Below are positions 27,421 through 36,148 of a DNA stretch of 64,000 nucleotides, piece after piece (position 1 is the stretch's first letter; each line of letters begins with the position of its first letter). This DNA is from JAWVFM01 sp038237625 (lineage in GTDB: Bacteria > Actinomycetota > Thermoleophilia > Solirubrobacterales > 70-9). The DNA is taken from positions 124,001 to 188,000 of the forward strand of contig JBBRYM010000003.1 of NCBI GenBank assembly GCA_038237625.1. The letters run 5' to 3'. Position numbers and translations under genes: made by a program. Below the pieces are notes generated by a model that saw only the letters and a list, made by a program, of their open reading frames with translations, did no database searches and was not told where the DNA came from.

Positions 27421-29124
27421 CTACGGAGTGGTGGTCTGATATGGCGGAGTCGGCGATTCGCCGAACTTCAGGTCCGGCTCGATGCCGAGGTACGGGAGCG
27501 CGAACTTGGCGATCTCGCCGAAGGCCGGGGCGGCCACGGTGCCGCCGTAGTAGCTGCCCTGCGAGGGGCTGTCGACGACGACAGCGACCAGTAGCCTCGG
27601 GTCCTGCGCCGGTGCGAAGCCCACGAATGAGGCTACGAACTGGCTGTCGGAGTAGGTTCCGTCTACGACCTTCTGCGCCGTCCCGGTCTTACCGGCAAGC
27701 GTATAGCCCGGAACGCTGACCTCCGAGGCGGTCCCCCCCGGGGCGAGGACGCCCTCCAGCATCTTGCGGAGCTTGCTCGCGTCTGACTTCGAGATCACCC
27801 GATGACCGGCGGGCTTGGCGGTGCGCTGCTCGCCGTTTTGAAGCACCAGGCGCGGCGGCCGCAGGATGCCGCCGTTGGCAATCGCCGAGTAACCGGTTGC
27901 CATCTGAATCGGCGTGACTGAGAGGCCCTGCCCGATCGGCAGGTTGCCCATGGTGGGCACGGTCCAGGTGCTGAGCGGAGGCACGATGCCCTGCTCCTCG
28001 CCGGGGAAGTCGATTCCCGTTGGTGCGCCGAAGCCAAACGCCTTGATCCAGCGGGCCATTCCCCGCTCGCCGAGACGCTGGCCGATCAGGTCGGCGCCGA
28101 TGTTCGAGGACTGCGCCAGGATGTGGGCAACGTCGAGCGTTTCGGCCCCACGCGCCTCGGCGTCGGTGATCGTGCGGTCGGCGTACTGGAGCTCTGTCGG
28201 CAGATAGAACTGGGTTCGCGGCGTGACCTTGCCCTCCTCGAGCGCGCCGGCGACGGTGAAGGCCTTGAACGTCGATCCCGGTTCGTAGTTGAACCCGGTC
28301 GCCATGTTCGAGAGCTCCTCGGGCGAGCTGCTCGAAAGGTTGGAGGGATCACCCGACGGCCAGTTGGCCATCGCCAGGATCTGGCCGTTTTGGGGGTTCA
28401 TGACGATCGCCGTGGCGCTCGCCGGCTTGTAGGTCGCCGCGGTCTGCTTGAGGACTTCCTCGGTCTTCGCCTGGATCGCCGCGTCGATCGTGAGTTGCAG
28501 GTTCTGACCCTGCCGGGCCGGGGTGATGATGTGGCGGGCGAGCTCCTTGCCGAGGCCGTCGACGATGACCTGAAGCTGTCCGTTCGAACCCTGGAGGGTG
28601 GAGTTGTCGGCAGCCTCGAGCCCGGTCAGCCCCTGACCCTCGGTACCGACGGATCCGATCACCTGCGAGGCGAGCTGGCCCTGGGGATAAACGCGGCGCT
28701 CGGCGGGCTCGGTGCCGATCCCGGCCAGCCCGAGCTTGTCGATCTTGGCCGCCGTCGGCAGGTCCACCTGGCGCGCGATGTAGGCAAATCCGCTGGAGCC
28801 GGCCCCGATCGCGTGGATCACCTTCTCCTCGCTCATGTGCAGGAGCGGCGCGAGCTTCGCCGCGGTCTTGGCAGGATCAGTGACCTGATAGGGCGTGGCG
28901 AAGACGTTCACGGCGTCTTCGGAGACCGCGAGCTCGTTCTTGCCGCTGCGGTCGAGGATCTCGCCCCGAAGCCCCGGGACCACGGCCGTTCGCGAATGCT
29001 GGCTCGCGGCATCGGCGCTGAGGCCCGAGCCCTGCACCCCCTGGATCCACGCCGCCCTGACGACCGCGAACGCGAGGAGCGCCACAAAGCCGGCGAACAG
29101 GACTCCTATGCGCCGGTCGATCAA
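27421..29124 (-). CDS. ftsI: Septal peptidoglycan transpeptidase FtsI (PBP3)
   Basis: 567 residues: an N-terminal membrane anchor (residues 5-25), the pedestal domain with RGEILDRSG, and the transpeptidase domain with SxxK at S284-K287 (EPGSTFKAFT), SxN at S339-N341 (QSSN) and KTGT at 479-482. It crosslinks septal peptidoglycan with FtsW. Gap to the ftsL-like gene is 20 bases. Confidence 0.96.
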   Translation of the reverse strand: MIDRRIGVLFAGFVALLAFAVVRAAWIQGVQGSGLSADAASQHSRTAVVPGLRGEILDRSGKNELAVSEDAVNVFATPYQVTDPAKTAAKLAPLLHMSEEKVIHAIGAGSSGFAYIARQVDLPTAAKIDKLGLAGIGTEPAERRVYPQGQLASQVIGSVGTEGQGLTGLEAADNSTLQGSNGQLQVIVDGLGKELARHIITPARQGQNLQLTIDAAIQAKTEEVLKQTAATYKPASATAIVMNPQNGQILAMANWPSGDPSNLSSSSPEELSNMATGFNYEPGSTFKAFTVAGALEEGKVTPRTQFYLPTELQYADRTITDAEARGAETLDVAHILAQSSNIGADLIGQRLGERGMARWIKAFGFGAPTGIDFPGEEQGIVPPLSTWTVPTMGNLPIGQGLSVTPIQMATGYSAIANGGILRPPRLVLQNGEQRTAKPAGHRVISKSDASKLRKMLEGVLAPGGTASEVSVPGYTLAGKTGTAQKVVDGTYSDSQFVASFVGFAPAQDPRLLVAVVVDSPSQGSYYGGTVAAPAFGEIAKFALPYLGIEPDLKFGESPTPPYQTTTP

Positions 29125-29144
29125 GGTCCCGCAGCCTCGCTAGC

Positions 29145-29942
29145 TCACGGAGCGCCAACGCCGCCGGCGCTCGCCGTCGTCGCGGGCGTGTTCGTTGTCG
29201 GCGTCGCCGTGGCCACCGGCGTTGTCGTGGCCGCAGGGATGGCCGTCGTGGTCGGCGTAGCGGTGGCCGCGGTTGTGGTGGGCGCAATCGTGGTCGTCGT
29301 CGCCGTGGTCGTGGTCGTGGCGAGCGGCGGGGGCGGAATCAGGCTGGAGTCGGCCGAGACCGGAAGGGCCGGCGAGCCGTAGGTCAGATCGCCCTGGACG
29401 AGGCGACGCGCTGCGATCGCCGCGTCGTCGCCGGAGAGGTTCAGGTAGCGAATCGAGCCCGGGTCGACCTGGACGAGGCCGTGAGCTCCCGCGACCTGCT
29501 GAACGCGTGCGCCAGAGAGCGTGCCCGCCAGTCGCGTGCGAAGGGTCGAGTCCTCGCGCTTGAGGACATCGGCCTGGCGCCCGAGGTTGCTCGCCGCGGC
29601 GCCAAAGCTCAGCTCCATCACGTTCAGCGCCACGATCCCCACGAGCAGCGTTGTCAGGGTCGCGATCCAAAGGCGCCCACGGGTGAGTCGGAAGAGGACG
29701 CCTGTGTCCGCGAGGTTCGAGACCGCCGCGGCGGTGTGCCCGATGGCGAGTGGAACGAGCCGGACGCCACGCGACGGTGCCGGGGCGACACGGGCGCGCG
29801 CGGCCGGGCGTGAGCGCGGCGCCGAGGCCCGGCGTGGGCGCGCAGGCGCAGCCGGGCGGGTCCGCGACGGCGCCCGGCCCGGAATCGCGCGAGCCGGAGC
29901 GGCGCGTGAAGCGCGGGCGGCTGCGGTCGCGGCGGGAGTCAT
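29145..29942 (-). CDS. ftsL: FtsL-like septum protein with long Thr-rich tail
   Basis: 265 residues. Position between rsmH and ftsI, one membrane helix (LWIATLTTLLVGIVALNVMEL, about residues 93-113) and a following coiled coil (NLGRQADVLKREDSTLRTRLAG) identify an FtsL/DivIC-class protein. Unlike usual FtsL (about 100 residues), it has a 90-residue Ala/Arg/Pro-rich cytoplasmic part and, after a short globular region, about 60 extracellular residues made almost only of Thr, Ala and Pro. ATG overlaps the rsmH stop by one base. The symbol rests on position and topology. Confidence 0.7.
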   Translation of the reverse strand: MTPAATAAARASRAAPARAIPGRAPSRTRPAAPARPRRASAPRSRPAARARVAPAPSRGVRLVPLAIGHTAAAVSNLADTGVLFRLTRGRLWIATLTTLLVGIVALNVMELSFGAAASNLGRQADVLKREDSTLRTRLAGTLSGARVQQVAGAHGLVQVDPGSIRYLNLSGDDAAIAARRLVQGDLTYGSPALPVSADSSLIPPPPLATTTTTATTTTIAPTTTAATATPTTTAIPAATTTPVATATPTTNTPATTASAGGVGAP

Positions 29943-30910
29943 CAGGCGGTGAATTCCTCGGAAATGGGCGTGATCCTGCGCGCGGCGCGAAGTCTGGCCG
30001 ACGCTGAGCGTGGATTTCGCTCGAGCTCCTCGGGTCCCGGGCGTACGGCGCGGCGGGTGAGGAGGGCGGCTTCGGGCTCATGCCCGCAGACGCATATAGG
30101 CAATTCGGGCGGGCAAACACAGCCGCGAGCGAGCCCGGCGAAAAAGCGCTTGACGGGACGGTCCTCGAGTGAGTGAAAGCTGATCACCGCGAGGCGCCCG
30201 CCCTCGCGCAGCATGCTCCAGGCCGCCGGCAGGGCGCGCTGAAGCGACTCGAGCTCGCCGTTGACGGCGATGCGGATCGCCTGGAAGGTGCGCTTGGCGG
30301 GGTGGCCGCGGCCGAAGCGATAGGCGGGCGGAACCGCTGCGCGGATCGCCTCGACGAGCTCTGAGGTCGTCTCCAGCGGACGCCGGCGTGCGATCTCGCG
30401 CGCGATCGAGCGAGCGTGGCGCTCCTCGCCCAGCTCGCGGATGGTGGACGCGAGCCTCGCCTCCGGCCACGCGTTGACAACTTCGGCGGCGGAGAGGTCC
30501 TGCTCGGGATCCATCCGCATGTCCAGGGGGGCTTCGTAGGAGTACGAGAACCCCCGCTCGGCGACGTCCAGCTGAAACGAGGAGACCCCGAGGTCCATGT
30601 AGATCAGGTCAAAGCGCTCGCCGGCGCCGCGCAAGTCCTCGAGCGCGTCGGCGTAGTCGGCCGAATCGAAACGCGCCTCACACTCCAACTCGTCGGAGAT
30701 CTCCTCGAAGCGCTCGCGCGCAGCGGGATCGCGGTCGAGGCATACGAGCGAGCCCGACGTACCCAGCCGCTCGCCCACGGCGCGCGCATGACCACCGCCA
30801 CCGAACGTCGCGTCGATTCCCGCCTCTCCCGGCTGTGGATCCAGGAGGTCGACGAGCTCCGACGTGAGGACGGGGACGTGCTCGGTTGCCATCAGCGTCA
30901 GTGTGGTCAT
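29942..30910 (-). CDS. rsmH: 16S rRNA m4C1402 methyltransferase RsmH
   Basis: 322 residues from ATG 30908-30910, overlapping the mraZ stop (ATGA). SAM-binding segment AGIDATFGGGGHARAVGERL, then YMDLGVSSFQLDVAERGFSY and FHSLEDRPVKRFF are diagnostic. It methylates C1402 in the ribosomal decoding centre. The longer frame back to 31018 overlaps mraZ and is not needed. The region with CVCPPELPICVCGHEPEA holds the usual cysteine-rich loop. Confidence 0.95.
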   Translation of the reverse strand: MTTLTLMATEHVPVLTSELVDLLDPQPGEAGIDATFGGGGHARAVGERLGTSGSLVCLDRDPAARERFEEISDELECEARFDSADYADALEDLRGAGERFDLIYMDLGVSSFQLDVAERGFSYSYEAPLDMRMDPEQDLSAAEVVNAWPEARLASTIRELGEERHARSIAREIARRRPLETTSELVEAIRAAVPPAYRFGRGHPAKRTFQAIRIAVNGELESLQRALPAAWSMLREGGRLAVISFHSLEDRPVKRFFAGLARGCVCPPELPICVCGHEPEAALLTRRAVRPGPEELERNPRSASARLRAARRITPISEEFTA

Positions 30911-31365
30911 TCCGAGATCCCGGGCGCCGGCCAGTCGGCGGCGGCGAACTCCTCTGACATCGCGCTGGCCTGATCGAGCGTCTCCGCGCTCTCTTTGGCC
31001 CAGCGCTCCGGGTTCCATACCTCGAGGTGATCGAGGGCCCCGACCACGATGCAGGGCCCCTCGAGGCCGGCATGCTCGATCATGTGCGGTCGCAGCCGGA
31101 CCCGGCCGGCCGAGTCGAGGGAGTCGTCGTCGGCGCTGGCGTAGAAACGGCGCACCATCCGCCTACCTCGCTGGCCCAGCGGGTTCTGCTGGGCGAGATA
31201 GCGGTCGCTGAAGGTCTCGAAGTCCTCGGGGGCGAATATCGCAACGCAGTCATCGAGCCAGCTGAGGAGGATCGCCCCATCGGAGAGCGCCGCCCGGAAC
31301 CGCCGCGGGATCGTGAGGCGATCCTTCGCGTCGATGCTGTGTTCGTACTGACCGCGGAACGCCAA
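30907..31365 (-). CDS. mraZ: Transcriptional regulator MraZ
   Basis: 152 residues from TTG 31363-31365, preferred because AAGGA ends five bases upstream and the protein then begins with FRGQYEHSIDAKDRLTIPRRFR, the first AbrB-like half. A second half follows (SADDDSLDSAGRVRLRPHM). MraZ represses the dcw cluster by binding TGGGN repeats; three such boxes occur at 31450-31474 upstream. First gene of the cluster. Confidence 0.93.
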   Translation of the reverse strand: MAFRGQYEHSIDAKDRLTIPRRFRAALSDGAILLSWLDDCVAIFAPEDFETFSDRYLAQQNPLGQRGRRMVRRFYASADDDSLDSAGRVRLRPHMIEHAGLEGPCIVVGALDHLEVWNPERWAKESAETLDQASAMSEEFAAADWPAPGISE

Positions 31366-31391
31366 TGGGGTCCTTCGAGGGAGAAGTTTGG

Positions 31392-31432
31392 GACCGGGGT
31401 GGCGAGGTGGGAGGCGCCTCACCACCCCGGTC
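31392..31432 (-). promoter_or_regulatory. Leader hairpin upstream of mraZ
   Basis: Perfect 11-base arms GACCGGGGTGG (31392-31402) and CCACCCCGGTC (31422-31432), with an inner GAGG/CCTC pair around AGGCGCCT. It lies between the mraZ promoter and start, so it would be transcribed in the dcw leader. In the opposite direction it is followed by TTTT, so it might also act as a terminator against plus-strand transcription. Confidence 0.5.
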
Positions 31433-31449
31433 TTTTCGGGTCAAGCTTG

Positions 31450-31482
31450 CGCCACGGTACCCCACGAAGACCCACTTTGCAA
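31450..31482 (-). promoter_or_regulatory. dcw promoter with MraZ operator
   Basis: -35 TTGCAA (31482-31477), 17-base spacer, -10 TACCGT (31459-31454). Three boxes spaced by exactly ten bases overlap it: TGGGT (31474-31470), TGGGG (31464-31460) and a weaker TGGCG (31454-31450). TGGGN repeats with N5 spacers are the known MraZ recognition pattern. This is a strong case for autorepression of the cluster. Confidence 0.75.
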
Positions 31483-31630
31483 CACGACGGTGTGCGGGAA
31501 TGGGAGCGGATCCGTCGGACGGAATTGCTACCGAGGTCGTATCTGGCTCTGCGAGCGGGTTTCCGCGCCTTACGGGCAGACCTTCAGCCGACCTCTAGCT
31601 GCAACGTGGCTTGCAGGTAGGCTGCCCCGG

Positions 31631-32530
31631 ATGGAGAGCTCAGCCGCCTCGCCGCCCCCCGCTCCCGCCGCCCCGCAGGACGACGACGACCTGCGCGGCT
31701 TCTACTTTCGCCAGCTGATCGGGTCGCAAACGACGCGGATCGTCGGGACCGTCACCGTGATCGCGGCCGGGATCGGCGGAGCCATCGCGGGCGGCGCAGC
31801 CGTGGGTGCCATCGCCGCCGTGGCGGGGGCGATCGTGGTGCTGATCGTCTGCCTGATCATGGCCAACGGCCGAGCCCAGACAGCCTTCTACCAGGTCTAC
31901 GCCACCTCGCGGAAGCTTTCCTACAACGGCGGGCGCGGCTCGCTGCCGCCCACCTGCGAGCTGCTGCGCAAGGGCGATCGCCGCTACACCGAGCGCAGCC
32001 TCACCGGCGCGCTGCCCGGCGGTCCCAACGGCACCCTCGCCCACTACACCTACGAGGAGGAGACGACCGACTCCGAGGGCAACCGCCAGACGAGCTACTA
32101 CCACTTCACGATCGCCTACTGCGAGCTGCCGCAGATGGCGCAGTTCGTCCAGGAGCTCGTCTGTCACCGCCGCTCCGGCTTCCGGTTCATGGACTCGACA
32201 GAGGACAAGTTCCGAAAGCGCCAGCGCGTGGAGCTCGAGAGCGAGGCGTTCGACAAGCACTTCGAGTCCTTCGCCGGCGAGCACGACGACATGAACCGCG
32301 TGCGCCAGATCTACGAGCCCACGTTCATCGTCTGGCTCGCCGAGCAGGCGCCGAAGAACTTCGAGTGGGACCTCGTCGCCGGCGCCCTGATCTGCTCCGT
32401 CAAGGGGCAGCTCGACTCGACGGCCGAGCTCGACGGAATGTGCGCGGCGGCCGGCGTGGTGGCCAAGCGCCTCTTCGGCGAGGCGGGTGAGTCGTTCGGC
32501 TCGCAAGCGGTCGCGCCGACCGGCGCCTAA
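31631..32530 (+). CDS. Membrane protein of unknown function
   Basis: 299 residues from ATG 31631, divergent from mraZ. A Pro/Ala and acidic N-terminus is followed by two close hydrophobic stretches (about residues 34-75, IVGTVTVIAAGIGGAIAGGA and AIAAVAGAIVVLIVCLIM). A soluble domain then begins with a Tyr-rich strand, SLPPTCELLRKGDRRYTERS and a GTLAHYTYEEET hairpin. The late segment TFIVWLAEQAPKNFEWDLVAG is well formed. I do not recognise the family. The two-helix hairpin puts both ends in the cytoplasm. Confidence 0.65.
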   Translation: MESSAASPPPAPAAPQDDDDLRGFYFRQLIGSQTTRIVGTVTVIAAGIGGAIAGGAAVGAIAAVAGAIVVLIVCLIMANGRAQTAFYQVYATSRKLSYNGGRGSLPPTCELLRKGDRRYTERSLTGALPGGPNGTLAHYTYEEETTDSEGNRQTSYYHFTIAYCELPQMAQFVQELVCHRRSGFRFMDSTEDKFRKRQRVELESEAFDKHFESFAGEHDDMNRVRQIYEPTFIVWLAEQAPKNFEWDLVAGALICSVKGQLDSTAELDGMCAAAGVVAKRLFGEAGESFGSQAVAPTGA

Positions 32531-32534
32531 AACA

Positions 32535-32582
32535 CCGAACGTCCCGGAGGCCCGCCTGTAAGCGGGCACGCGGGACGTTCGG
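32535..32582. terminator. Bidirectional nested hairpin between convergent genes
   Basis: Outer arms CCGAACGTCCCG (32535-32546) and CGGGACGTTCGG (32571-32582), inner arms GCCCGC (32550-32555) and GCGGGC (32562-32567). It fills the gap between the membrane protein and tadC. Shares its arms with the hairpin at 23464-23506. Confidence 0.7.
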
Positions 32583-32586
32583 CGGG

Positions 32587-33408
32587 TTATGGGGCCGGGA
32601 ATAGCGCTCCGGCGTGGGCGATCAGCGCCGCGAGAAGCATCAGCATCACCGACGGGACAAGGAGCAGCGCGACCACCAACTGGATCTTGGGCGCCGCCCG
32701 GGCGGCCCTCTCCTCCATCCGGCCCCGGGCTTCGCGTCGCAGCGTGGTCGCGCGGTCGTGCAGGTCGGCAGCAAGCGGCGAGCCCAGGCGGTGCGCTCGC
32801 TCGAGGCTCGCGACGAGCCCTGCTATCGCCGGCCCGGGCACACGGCGCGCCAGCCCGTGCATTGCGGCCGGACGCGGCGTCCCGCATTCGAGCTCGGCGA
32901 GGGTGATCTCGAGCTCCTGAGCGAGCGGGCCTGCGGTCGCCGCGGCGATCTCCGCCAGGACACGCTCCGGAGCGCGGCCCGAAGCGACGCCCACGCCGAG
33001 CAGGTCGAGGGCATCCGGCAGCGCGGCCAGCACGCCGGCCTGCCGCCGCCGAGCTCGTCGGGCGATCACCAGATCGGGCAGGAGAAACCCGGCCACCGGG
33101 CCCGCGACCAAGAGCAGCGGCGCAACCCGTGTAGGCGCTCCGGCTGCGAGGCCGGGCGAGAGGACTGCGCCAAGCGCCGCGAAGGCGAGCTTTGCGGTCA
33201 GCACCGCTGCCGGAGTCAGCCTCGCCGCGAGCCCCGCGCGCTCGAGACGTAGGGACAGCTCGCCCGGCAAGAGCGCTCCGAAGCCCGCCGGCAAGCGGCG
33301 GGCTTCGGAGCGCCGCAGAGTTTGCTGGGCGCGGAGGGCGCCAGCGAGCTCTCGAACAGCCGCGAGCGCGAGTAAGGCGGCGCTCGCGGCCAGCGCAGGG
33401 CCGATCAT
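32587..33408 (-). CDS. tadC: Type II secretion F-domain protein, TadC-like
   Basis: 273 residues with membrane helices near the N-terminus, in the middle (PLLLVAGPVAGFLLPDLVIA) and at the C-terminus (IQLVVALLLVPSVMLMLLAAL). The cytoplasmic T2SF domain between them contains LPDALDLLGVGVASGRAPERVLAEIA. Such proteins form the inner-membrane platform of Tad/Flp pili. Overlaps tadB by four bases; last gene of the module. Confidence 0.8.
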   Translation of the reverse strand: MIGPALAASAALLALAAVRELAGALRAQQTLRRSEARRLPAGFGALLPGELSLRLERAGLAARLTPAAVLTAKLAFAALGAVLSPGLAAGAPTRVAPLLLVAGPVAGFLLPDLVIARRARRRQAGVLAALPDALDLLGVGVASGRAPERVLAEIAAATAGPLAQELEITLAELECGTPRPAAMHGLARRVPGPAIAGLVASLERAHRLGSPLAADLHDRATTLRREARGRMEERAARAAPKIQLVVALLLVPSVMLMLLAALIAHAGALFPAP

Positions 33409-34262
33409 CGGTCCACCGTTCCCAGGCGCTTGATCGCAACGAAGGCCACAAGTTGCAGTCCCACCGCCAGGCCTGAAAGCAGAAGCGAGATCGGCTCGCG
33501 GAGCGTCGCCGCGAGGAATCCCGGGTGGGCGAGCTCCGCCAGCACCCCGGCGCCGACGGGCATACCGACAACGAGAAGCGCCGTGAAGCGCGCCTGCGCC
33601 GTCGCCGCGCGCGCCTCGGCAACGACTCGCTCGCGTTCTCTCGCTGCCGCCGCGAAGCGCCGCAAGAGGCCGGCCAGGTCGCCGCCACTGCGGTCGTTGG
33701 TGAGGAGCGCTGCTGCAAAGGCATCGGCGCGTGGCGAGTCGAGCCGGGCGCAGAAGCGCCTCAGGGCTAGTCGCGTCGGCGCTCCGAGCTCGAGGTCTGC
33801 TCGCAGCCGCGCCATCTCCGCAGCCGGCGGCCCGCTGAGCGACTCAGAGGAGCCGGCGAGGGCCGCGCGCACCGATCTACCTGCGCCGATGCCGTCGGCC
33901 ATCGCCGAAGCTATCGCCGCCAGCTCGGACTCGACCGCCCGTCGATAGCGATCACGCCGGCGGGCGAGAGCCCAGCCCGTGGCAAGGGGCCCAGCCGCAG
34001 CGAACAGCGGCGCGGGGTCCGGTCCCGCCACCATTGCAACGCCAAGGGGCACGAGCAGGGACGTGACGAGCGCCAGCCGGCGACGTTCATCGTCGCTCGG
34101 TGAGTAGCCCTCTCTTCCGGCGCGGCGGAGCGGCTCGACCGCCGCGGTCAGCCAACCGGCGATGACAAGCAGCGACGCGACGACATCGCGCGCCGCAGCG
34201 ACAAGCAGCGCGCCGCCGAATGCCGCGAGGGCGATTGGCAGAGCCTGGACGGCGCCCCCCAC
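33405..34262 (-). CDS. tadB: Type II secretion F-domain protein, TadB-like
   Basis: 285 residues; helices at both ends and a T2SF domain with ASAMADGIGAGRSVRAALAGSSESLSGP and LRRFCARLDSPRADAFAAALL. It pairs with the following TadC-like protein as the two-subunit platform of the pilus export system. Three bases separate it from tadA. Confidence 0.8.
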   Translation of the reverse strand: MGGAVQALPIALAAFGGALLVAAARDVVASLLVIAGWLTAAVEPLRRAGREGYSPSDDERRRLALVTSLLVPLGVAMVAGPDPAPLFAAAGPLATGWALARRRDRYRRAVESELAAIASAMADGIGAGRSVRAALAGSSESLSGPPAAEMARLRADLELGAPTRLALRRFCARLDSPRADAFAAALLTNDRSGGDLAGLLRRFAAAARERERVVAEARAATAQARFTALLVVGMPVGAGVLAELAHPGFLAATLREPISLLLSGLAVGLQLVAFVAIKRLGTVDR

Positions 34263-34265
34263 CGC

Positions 34266-35447
34266 CTAGCGCCTCCAGAGCTCGCGCACGCCCACCACTC
34301 CGGCGAGCGGTTCCACCGCACCCACAGCGACGACCCTCCGCGCGCCGTCGCCGCCACGCTCCAGATGGACAATGACGTCGAGCCCGCGAGCCAGCTGCTC
34401 GCGGATCGCCGCGTGGGGCAACCCAACGCCGGCCATGAGAGCCAGCGTCTCGAGGCGTCGCACCGCGTCCTCGCAGGAATTGGCGTGAACGGTGGACAGC
34501 GCGCCGTCGTGCCCGGTGTTCAGCGCGGTCAAGAGGTCGAACGCCTCGGCGCCGCGAACCTCGCCGATGACGATCCGGTCCGGGCGCATGCGAAGCGCGT
34601 TTCGAAGTAGGTCGCGGATCGTCACCTCCCCCCTGCCCTCGATCGAAGCCGGGCGGCTCTCGAGGCGAACCACGTGGGGCTGGCGCAGCGCGAGCTCGGC
34701 CGCATCCTCGATCGTGACCACGCGCTCCGCCGGGTCGACGAAGGTCGACAGCGCGTTGAGCAGGGTCGTCTTCCCGGAGCCGGTCCCCCCGCTGACGATG
34801 AGGGAGCGGCGCTCGCGAACCGAGGCGGCGAGCAGGTCGCGAAGCTCCGGCGTGAGAGTTCCCGACCCGACCAGCTCCTCCGGATCGGGGCGCACCGAGG
34901 TGAACCGGCGGATCGAGAGCGCCGGCCCGTCGACGGCCAGTGGCGGGATCACCACGTTCACCCGCGACCCGTCGGCGAGACGAGCGTCGGCCACGGGATT
35001 GAGCTCGTCGACCCGGCGGCCGAGGGGCGCCAGCACCCGCTCGATCGTGTCGCGCAAGGCCGTCTCGCTGGCGAAGCCCGCCGGGGCGCGCTCGAGCCTA
35101 CCTTGCCGCTCCACGTAGACGCAGTCGGGCCCGTTGACCATCACCTCCTCGACCGCGGGGTCGGCGAGGAGCTCCTCGAGCGGACCGAGCCCCACCGCGT
35201 CACGCAGGATGAGCTTGCAGAGCTTTTCGCGGCGAGCCTCGGAGAGGATCGCCGCCTCAAGGTCGACAAGCTCGCGAACGGCAGCCGGCAGCTCGCGGCC
35301 GAGGGAGCCGGCGGCCGCCTCCGCCCGTCGGCGCTCCACGAGGCGCTCGCGTAGCTCCGCGGCCAGCGCCTCGGTGTGCTGCTTCACAGTCGCCACGTCA
35401 CATAGAGGCACGCGCCGCACCCGTCTCTCCCCCGCCTGTACCGGCAC
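34266..35447 (-). CDS. tadA: Secretion ATPase TadA/CpaF
   Basis: 393 residues. Hexameric ATPase powering Flp pilus assembly. N-terminal domain with LGPLEELLADPAVEEVMVNG, then Walker A GGTGSGKTT (220-228), Asp box IEDAAELAL, Walker B region MRPDRIVIGEVRGAEAFDLL and His box GHDGALSTVHANS, all intact. Upstream start at 35447 is likely somewhat too long; an internal GTG (VATVKQHTE) fits CpaF N-termini as well. Confidence 0.92.
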   Translation of the reverse strand: MPVQAGERRVRRVPLCDVATVKQHTEALAAELRERLVERRRAEAAAGSLGRELPAAVRELVDLEAAILSEARREKLCKLILRDAVGLGPLEELLADPAVEEVMVNGPDCVYVERQGRLERAPAGFASETALRDTIERVLAPLGRRVDELNPVADARLADGSRVNVVIPPLAVDGPALSIRRFTSVRPDPEELVGSGTLTPELRDLLAASVRERRSLIVSGGTGSGKTTLLNALSTFVDPAERVVTIEDAAELALRQPHVVRLESRPASIEGRGEVTIRDLLRNALRMRPDRIVIGEVRGAEAFDLLTALNTGHDGALSTVHANSCEDAVRRLETLALMAGVGLPHAAIREQLARGLDVIVHLERGGDGARRVVAVGAVEPLAGVVGVRELWRR

Positions 35448-35470
35448 ACGAGGCCGGTTGGTGGTGGCGC

Positions 35471-36148
35471 TCAGCTCCCGGGATGCGGCACCAGCCGCAC
35501 CTCGCGCGCGAAGTTCTGCGCAGCGATGAGGCGCAGGGCGGTCGCGCGGTCGACGGCAAGGGTGGCCAGCGAGGCGTCGGGCAGCGGAGCGGCGGCGTTC
35601 GCGTCGCCGACGCCGCCGTCAGCCTGGCGCAGGTCGAGCAAACGCACGCCCTGGGCGGCCACGTACGTTCGGCCCCTGGCCGATGCGCCACGCGGTTCGG
35701 CGGTGACGATGACGTCCACGCGCCTACCGAGCGGCGAGCGGCCGGTCACGGCGAGCGCCGAGGCGCCGGTGACCGCGATCTCCACGGGCTCGCCACCGCC
35801 CAGGCGGCGTCTGGGCCTCGGCGTTCGTTTGCCCGGGACGGCGAGCTGCGTTGCGATCACGTATGCCCCGGCGGGGATCGTCGCGGCCGGCCGCCGGCCG
35901 ATCGCCTCGGCAGGCGAGGTGAGGGTCCCGGGCGGCAGAAACTTCGCGGGAACTCGGCGGACCTGAAGATCCGCCTTCGCCCCGATCGCGCGGTGGGTTG
36001 CGAGCGCCCTGCGCGCCACGAGCGCGGGTCGCAGCGGCCCGAACTGGCTCTGAACACCCGCGCTGTAGCCCGCGACCGAGCGAGCGGCGAGGGTTGCGCA
36101 GACCAGCGCGGCTGAAGCGAAAGCGACGCCCCTTGTTCTGCGACTCAC
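35471..36148 (-). CDS. cpaB: Flp pilus assembly protein CpaB (SAF domain)
   Basis: 225 residues from GTG 36146-36148, overlapping the histidine kinase stop. One N-terminal membrane helix (VAFASAALVCATLAARSVAG), then a SAF-like domain (ATHRAIGAKADLQVRRVPAKF ... IPAGAYVIATQLA) and a C-terminal RcpC-type domain with GRRVDVIVTAE. CpaB/RcpC acts in the cell envelope part of Tad systems. Family assignment is by domain order and neighbours. Confidence 0.72.
   Translation of the reverse strand: MSRRTRGVAFASAALVCATLAARSVAGYSAGVQSQFGPLRPALVARRALATHRAIGAKADLQVRRVPAKFLPPGTLTSPAEAIGRRPAATIPAGAYVIATQLAVPGKRTPRPRRRLGGGEPVEIAVTGASALAVTGRSPLGRRVDVIVTAEPRGASARGRTYVAAQGVRLLDLRQADGGVGDANAAAPLPDASLATLAVDRATALRLIAAQNFAREVRLVPHPGS

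Noticed and set aside
31640..33724. A 694-codon minus-strand open frame
   Set aside because: Overlaps the plus-strand membrane protein, tadC and tadB in other frames and shows only Arg/Ala/Ser-rich low-complexity sequence.
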